This document shows positions 59,613 through 64,000 of a stretch of 64,000 nucleotides of DNA, piece by piece. A program made the position numbers and the translations under genes. This DNA is from Roseiarcus sp963805295 (GTDB lineage: Bacteria; Pseudomonadota; Alphaproteobacteria; Rhizobiales; Beijerinckiaceae), in NCBI GenBank assembly GCA_963805295.1, contig CAWDTW010000100.1, positions 62,001 through 126,000 of the forward strand, given 5' to 3'. The notes below the pieces were generated by a model, which saw only the letters and a list, made by a program, of their open reading frames with translations, ran no database searches and was not told where the DNA came from. How positions within the stretch are numbered: position 1 is the stretch's first letter; the number at the start of each line of letters is the position of its first letter.

Positions 59613-60473
59613 TCAGACCGATGGCGCCCGTTCGTAGAAAGCCATTGTCCTGTCGACGATGGTGGGTAAGCAGTCTTCGACGGCGAAGTGACCTGAATTC
59701 AGCCGGTGCATTTCCGCTTTCGGAAGATCCTTGAGGTATGCCTCGCCGCCTTCGCGCGTGAAGAAGATGTCGTCCTGCCCCCAGAAGATGATCGTCCTCG
59801 GCTGGCGATCTCTCAGGAACGCCTGCCACTTAGGGTAGAGCTGCACGTTGGTGCGGTAGTCGTAGAAGAAATCGAGCTGCACGCGCCGCGCATTGGGACG
59901 ATCGAGGTAGTGCAGGTCCATGTTCCAGTTATCCGGGCTGATGAGCTCGGGCTTTGGATGGCCGTGAGTGTAGACAAGCTTGACCGTTTCGGGCTGCAAG
60001 AAGGCCTCGAGCGGTTTCTCGGCCTCGGCTGTTCTGTTTTTCCAGTAGGCGCCGCGTAGACCGTCCCAGACCGCTGTAAAGCCGACTTCGTAAGCGTTCG
60101 TATTCTGGATAATCAGCCACTCCAGCCACTCCGGCCGACGGGTCACGATGCGGAAGCCGACGGGGCCGCCGTAATCCTGGACGTAAAGTCCAAAGCGGGC
60201 GAAGCCGACTTTCTTCAGAAACGACTCGATGATCTCCGACGTCTTGTCGAACGTGTAGGGAAACGTCTTCGGATCCGGCATGTCGGAGTTCCCGAATCCC
60301 GGATAGTCTGGGGCGATCACATGAAACCTCCCAGCGAGGGCCGGGATCAGGTTGCGATACTGATGGGACGAGGCTGGGAAGCCGTGCAGAAGGAGGAGTT
60401 TCGGCGCCGTTCGTTCTCCGGCTTCACGATAGAAGATGTTCAGACCGTCGATCTCGGTGTTTCTGAACAACAT
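59613..60473 (-). CDS. Alpha/beta hydrolase (epoxide hydrolase or haloalkane dehalogenase type)
   Basis: The 286-residue protein from the ATG at 60473 has the oxyanion motif LLLHGFPASSHQYRNLIPAL, APDYPGFGNSD, the nucleophile elbow LYVQDYGGPVGFRI with Asp, an acid in WGQDDIFF and the catalytic His in SGHFAVEDC. An Asp nucleophile marks epoxide hydrolases and haloalkane dehalogenases. No signal peptide. It is 105 bp upstream of the secreted protein gene and follows an IS4-type insertion and a LysR gene, all leftward. A haloperoxidase-type enzyme in the same run makes halogenated or epoxide substrates conceivable. Confidence 0.88.
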   Translation of the reverse strand: MLFRNTEIDGLNIFYREAGERTAPKLLLLHGFPASSHQYRNLIPALAGRFHVIAPDYPGFGNSDMPDPKTFPYTFDKTSEIIESFLKKVGFARFGLYVQDYGGPVGFRIVTRRPEWLEWLIIQNTNAYEVGFTAVWDGLRGAYWKNRTAEAEKPLEAFLQPETVKLVYTHGHPKPELISPDNWNMDLHYLDRPNARRVQLDFFYDYRTNVQLYPKWQAFLRDRQPRTIIFWGQDDIFFTREGGEAYLKDLPKAEMHRLNSGHFAVEDCLPTIVDRTMAFYERAPSV

Positions 60474-60817
60474 GTGAAGGATCCTCGATAGAGATGCCCA
60501 CTTTCTGAGCTGCCTTGCCGAAGCGGCGGAGGAACCCTGACGCGGCGCCGCGGCGGCTGGCAGGTCGTCCATTCATTCGACCGGGTCGCGCCGCGCTTTC
60601 TGTGCCGGACCCCTACGGGAGTTCGAACACAAATGGCGGCAAGAGCGGCGGTGAGCCCCTCGCTAAGTCAGCGAAGCACGGGCTTTCGTGCATTTCATTC
60701 AGGTCGTCTCCTGCGGCTTCACGCCGATGAGCGCGGGCCAATTAAGGGCAGGAACGGTTTTCGAGGTGAAATGCCTATTCGCTATCGATTCGATAGCCGC
60801 CGTCTATAGAGCCGACC
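60474..60817. other. Gene-free upstream region of the hydrolase gene, with a palindrome
   Basis: No gene is visible. A 17-bp palindrome GCTATCGATTCGATAGC (60781-60797) lies just before the IS4-type insertion and resembles the T-N11-A inverted repeats bound by LysR regulators, one of which is encoded on the other side of the element. Confidence 0.4.
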
Positions 60818-62078
60818 CTCACGAATCCCCTCATTTTGAAGGACTTGAAAACGCCTGAATTTTTGATTCTCGCGCATGACGATGTGGCGAATCGTGCGGG
60901 CAGGCGGGGATGCGCAAGTCGATCGATCGGATGGAATTGGTTCATGATTTTCTGAAGCGCGCGTTTGCGGGGAGTTTGCACGCCAAGCGGATTTTTTCGC
61001 TGGCCAATGGGACGTCGGGGGTTCTGACGGGGGCGTCGTTGGCCGTTTCGGTCATCGGGCACGCGCTGGCGCAAGCACGCGGTCTGATGGACAGACACGC
61101 GATCAAACAGGTCGATCGCCTGCTGAGCAACGCCGGGGTCGTCGTAGGGGACCTGTTCGCCCCATGGGCGCGCGAGGTCGTGGGCCAGCGCAAGGCGATC
61201 GTCGTGGCGATGGATTGGACCGATTTCGACGCCGACAATCAGGCCACGCTGGCTTTGAGCCTGATCACGCGCCACGGCCGGGCGACGCCGCTCCTGTGGC
61301 TGACGGTCGACAAGGACGAACTGAAGGACCGGCGCAACGCCTTCGAAGACCTCTGCCTGACGCGTTTGAAGGCGATCCTGCCCGAGGGCGTGGCGGTGAC
61401 GATCCTGGCCGATCGCGGCTTCGGCGACGTCAAACTGTTCGAATTCCTCGAAAGCCTCGGCTTCGGTTACGTCATCCGCTTTCGCGACAACGTTCATGTG
61501 ACCGCGGCGGACGGTGAGACGCGCCTGGCCGCCGACTGGGTCGGCAAGAAAGGGAGCGCGCGCCTTCTGCGCGGCGCCGAACTCACCGCCGCCCGCCACA
61601 AGGTCGGCGCGGCGGTCTGCGTCCACGCCAAGGGGATGAAGGAGGCTTGGCATCTGGCCGCCAGCGATGCGACCGCGAGCGCCTCCCAGATCGTCAACCT
61701 CTACGCCAAACGATGGACGATCGAGCCGGGGTTCCGCGACACCAAGGATTTGCGTTTCGGCATGGGCCTGAGCGTCCTGCGCATCGGCGATCCGCAACGG
61801 CGCGACCGTCTGCTGCTGCTCAACGCCTTGGCGATCCTCCTCCTGACCCTGCTCGGCGCGGCCGGCGAAAGCCTCGGCATGGACCGATCGCTCAGAACCA
61901 GCACGATCAAACGCCGCGTCCATTCGCTGTTCCGCCAGGGCTGCCTGCTCTACGATCTCATTCCCAACATGCCCGAGCGACGCTTAAGGCCGCTCGTTGA
62001 AAAATACGAAGAACTCCTAAATCAAAACAACGTCTTCACACAAACCTTCGGCCCCGCCTGAATGAGGGGATGCGTGAG
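60818..62078 (+). mobile_element. IS4-type insertion sequence
   Basis: Terminal repeats CTCACGAATCCCCTCATT and AATGAGGGGATGCGTGAG pair at 17 of 18 positions. GAGCCGACC is duplicated directly outside both ends (60809-60817 and 62079-62087), a 9-bp target duplication. The element is 1,261 bp with one intact transposase gene and appears recent. It separates the LysR gene from the hydrolase gene and its possible operator. Confidence 0.92.
60910..62061 (+). CDS. IS4-family transposase
   Basis: The 383-residue protein shows IVVAMDWTDFD (first Asp), VAVTILADRGFGDVKLFEFL (second Asp) and the Y-(2)-R-(3)-E-(6)-K-like block LYAKRWTIEPGFRDTKDLRF with the catalytic Glu, the DDE arrangement of IS4-type elements. 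The frame is unbroken and spans nearly the whole element, so it may be active. The ATG at 60910 is the first in frame after the left repeat. Confidence 0.93.
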   Translation: MRKSIDRMELVHDFLKRAFAGSLHAKRIFSLANGTSGVLTGASLAVSVIGHALAQARGLMDRHAIKQVDRLLSNAGVVVGDLFAPWAREVVGQRKAIVVAMDWTDFDADNQATLALSLITRHGRATPLLWLTVDKDELKDRRNAFEDLCLTRLKAILPEGVAVTILADRGFGDVKLFEFLESLGFGYVIRFRDNVHVTAADGETRLAADWVGKKGSARLLRGAELTAARHKVGAAVCVHAKGMKEAWHLAASDATASASQIVNLYAKRWTIEPGFRDTKDLRFGMGLSVLRIGDPQRRDRLLLLNALAILLLTLLGAAGESLGMDRSLRTSTIKRRVHSLFRQGCLLYDLIPNMPERRLRPLVEKYEELLNQNNVFTQTFGPA

Positions 62079-62172
62079 GAGCCGACCCCGAGAGCTAGGG
62101 CAAATGAGGCGACGTTACACTTGCCGCACGTCCGGGTGAGATCGATCTCGGCCGTTTCATCGCTCAATCAAT

Positions 62173-63078
62173 TCAGGCAGCAATGTATGCGGGCTTCGGT
62201 TGTTTGCCGAACCACGTCTTCCGCATCGTCTCGCGCACCAGCGAGCCGACCCCGGGCGAATAGCGACGCCCTCTCACGCTCACAAGGCTTACCTGTCGCC
62301 AAAATTCGGGCTCGACGACCAGCAAACCCACCACGCCGGGGTGTTTGACTGAGTTTGCAGGCATGAACGCAAATCCCAAGCCGGCGGCGACCATAGCCAA
62401 GGTCCAGTCGTCGCGCTCGCTCCAATAGACGGGTTTGCAGGTAACCCCTTTCTGCTGGAGAATGTGGTCGGCATAACCAGCGAACTCGCAGTGAATGCGG
62501 TGGATATAGTTCTCGCCATTCATCTCTCGAACGGGGAATGCGCCCGTTTTGACGAGACGATGGTCGCGGTGAACGGCGAGAACCATCTGCTCGCGAAAGA
62601 GCGGAATCGAATGAATGCGCTCGTCGGGTTCCGCGCCCGGTAAAGCGTAGATAGCGACCTCGAGGTCGCCAGCTAAAAGACGCGCGCGCAAATCCTTTGC
62701 ATTCCCATCGCAAAGTCTCAGCTCCACGTCCGGATGGCGGGTTCGAATATTGGCGATCAGATCGACGATCTCAACTGGCGAAATTGTGCTCATGATCCCC
62801 ACTTTGAGCGGCAACTTTGTCACGAAGCCTTGAGACAGGTGCTTCACCAACCTCGAATGATCGTAAAGCGACTGAAGGTGTGGGCGGACCATGTGGCCAA
62901 GATCCGTAAGGTGTGTCGATTGACGCTCGCGGCTAAAAAGGAGCCCTCCAAGCTCCTCCTCGAGAAGCTTGATTGCCCGCGACAAGGAGGGTTGCGTCAC
63001 ATTGCACTGCTCGCTTGCGCGCGTGAAATTCAGCTCCTCGGCCACCGCGAGGAAATAACGAACCTGATGCATTTCCAT
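62173..63078 (-). CDS. LysR-family transcriptional regulator
   Basis: The 301-residue protein has the N-terminal winged helix-turn-helix (MEMHQVRYFLAVAEELNFTR, NVTQPSLSRAIKLLEEELGG) and a LysR substrate domain (LPLKVGIMSTISPVEIVDLI, LLAGDLEVAIYALPG, DWTLAMVAAGLGFAFMPAN). It likely binds a small inducer and controls a divergent or nearby gene. Its leftward neighbours before the IS4-type insertion would have been the alpha/beta hydrolase and secreted-protein genes, which are plausible targets. The gene is complete. Confidence 0.93.
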   Translation of the reverse strand: MEMHQVRYFLAVAEELNFTRASEQCNVTQPSLSRAIKLLEEELGGLLFSRERQSTHLTDLGHMVRPHLQSLYDHSRLVKHLSQGFVTKLPLKVGIMSTISPVEIVDLIANIRTRHPDVELRLCDGNAKDLRARLLAGDLEVAIYALPGAEPDERIHSIPLFREQMVLAVHRDHRLVKTGAFPVREMNGENYIHRIHCEFAGYADHILQQKGVTCKPVYWSERDDWTLAMVAAGLGFAFMPANSVKHPGVVGLLVVEPEFWRQVSLVSVRGRRYSPGVGSLVRETMRKTWFGKQPKPAYIAA

Positions 63079-63855
63079 GACAATCTCACGGTATGTTCGA
63101 CGGGCATGGGAGCCATTGGGAGGACTCTATTGCCGAAGACTCTATTGTCAATGCTTGCCGTTCGAGCTGAAGTGCGCCGGACGCTTCCGGCGTGGGCCGA
63201 AAATCTAAACCCCTACACCACGACCCACCTTGACGGAATCGTCTGAGGCGGCAGCGCGCCTTCAATGCTTGCTCAACGACGTCTTTAAGTACGGAGCGCA
63301 ACCTCCGGAATTTGCCAGGAGCCTTTCCCGATCGTTCGCCGCTTCCGCAGGCGCGCCATACTCGGACGCTGGACGTGACGTGAGCCGTCACAACGGAGCC
63401 TTCCGAATGTTCGCGGCGCCGCATCGCGGCCGCTCCATCCTTCAGCGTCTGACCGCGGCTTCGACGCCGCCAGGCGTTCGCTGTCGACTTTGGTGTTGCC
63501 AAGCCGGGTGGCCGATCAATAATCCTGCAACATCCGCTTTAGCAGGACGCGCTTATTGTCGAGGCCCGACGCTCCCGTCCGCGCCGCCGCAATTCGACTT
63601 TGAGCAAATTGCGTAATTGCGCTTGCGGCATCGGGACAACCTTACCGAGCGCGGTTTGTCTGCCTGAAAGCTCGCATGACGCGGCGTTTCGGTCTGGAAA
63701 AACGCCTTGCGGCGCCATTGAGACTTATTTTATATTGTTGGCGGAACCGTTTCCGGGCCGCCACAGCGTCTGAACCCGAGCGAGAGCGGGCGCCCAGATG
63801 AAACGAACCGTTGACGGGATCGTTTAGTTGATTAAGATTGTCGACTAACTACACT
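63079..63855. other. Gene-free region before the porin gene
   Basis: I see no supported gene in these 777 bp. The last 150 bp are AT-richer (TTATTTTATATTGTTGG near 63726-63742 and TTGATTAAGATTGTCGACTA near 63828-63847) and should hold the porin promoter and leader. Confidence 0.5.
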
Positions 63856-64000
63856 ATGTGGGGGCGCGTGGGGAAGAGGCTCGGCATTGTCCTCCTGGCG
63901 ACGGTCGGGCTCGGCAGCCTCGCCCAAGCGGCGGAACTTCCCGCCGAGAAGGCGCCCGAGGCGACTCCGGGGCCGGATTGCTGGTCGAGCTTCTGGAATT
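63856..64000 (+). CDS. Porin, N-terminal part (runs off the window)
   Basis: The frame starts MWGRVGKRLGIVLLATVGLG with a signal peptide ending at LAQA-AELPAEK, then GPDCWSSFWN. A Cys-containing CxxSFxxF/W segment soon after the signal peptide is typical of general porins of Hyphomicrobiales, which go on with a CPLxxxGxTLYGxIDVG strand. That part lies beyond the window, so the family call rests on the first 48 codons. The AT-rich upstream leader suits a highly expressed outer-membrane gene. Confidence 0.6.
   Translation, partial: MWGRVGKRLGIVLLATVGLGSLAQAAELPAEKAPEATPGPDCWSSFWN

Overview
The window is GC-rich, alphaproteobacterial-type DNA. Its gene content points to a Hyphomicrobiales methylotroph, possibly a methanotroph. 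The strongest evidence is a pqqBCDE cluster followed by a fused methanofuran-type (MfnB) plus dihydroneopterin aldolase (FolB) gene, together with an rpoN-hpf-ptsN block and a solitary, non-fused hisE. No methane or methanol oxidation structural genes are visible, so methanotrophy is not shown.

Layout. 1-3.5 kb: a partial Phd antitoxin whose upstream palindrome is split by two insertion sequences (IS1380 and IS1182 types), both placed at a CTAG. 3.6-14 kb: leuB, a hydrolase relic, malic enzyme, fumarase, a group II intron tail, an IS66-like MITE and an Lhr helicase gene. 14-20.5 kb: a pirin gene and then an accessory stretch with tandem repeats, a truncated HTH gene, a shortened group II intron in a phage-type gene, an isochorismatase fragment and a membrane protein/SAF protein pair. 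20.5-31.7 kb: core genes (ahcY, rpoN, hpf, ptsN, purS, purQ, hisE, a dienelactone hydrolase, an SMP-30 protein, a Suv3-like helicase, an S4 protein). 31.9-34.4 kb: a two-gene cassette in which a small hydrophobic-tailed protein and a TPR protein share an N-terminal motif. 34.5-39.1 kb: ggt, an L,D-transpeptidase, a GatB/YqeY protein, carA and the second MITE. 39.5-44.4 kb: an accessory island of a duplicated pentapeptide-repeat membrane gene enclosing a DUF4238 gene and a proteasome-like Ntn-hydrolase gene. 44.9-47 kb: a GGDEF-EAL protein. 47.1-55.6 kb: one long leftward, translationally coupled operon (TonB receptor, exbB, exbD, tonB, pqqB, C, D, E, mfnB-folB). 55.8-63.1 kb: a leftward cluster of secreted proteins with a vanadium haloperoxidase-type enzyme, an alpha/beta hydrolase, an IS4-type element and a LysR regulator. 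The window ends in the start of a porin.

About ten genes, including the normally essential purQ and operon-internal exbD, are broken by what looks like one surplus G or C each. I read most of these as assembly or sequencing errors, list the genes at full extent and mark the break. The most interesting candidates for undescribed biology are the paired-motif TPR cassette, the DUF4238/Ntn-hydrolase insertion between duplicated pentapeptide gene starts, and the physical fusion of TonB transport, PQQ synthesis and C1-cofactor synthesis in one operon.
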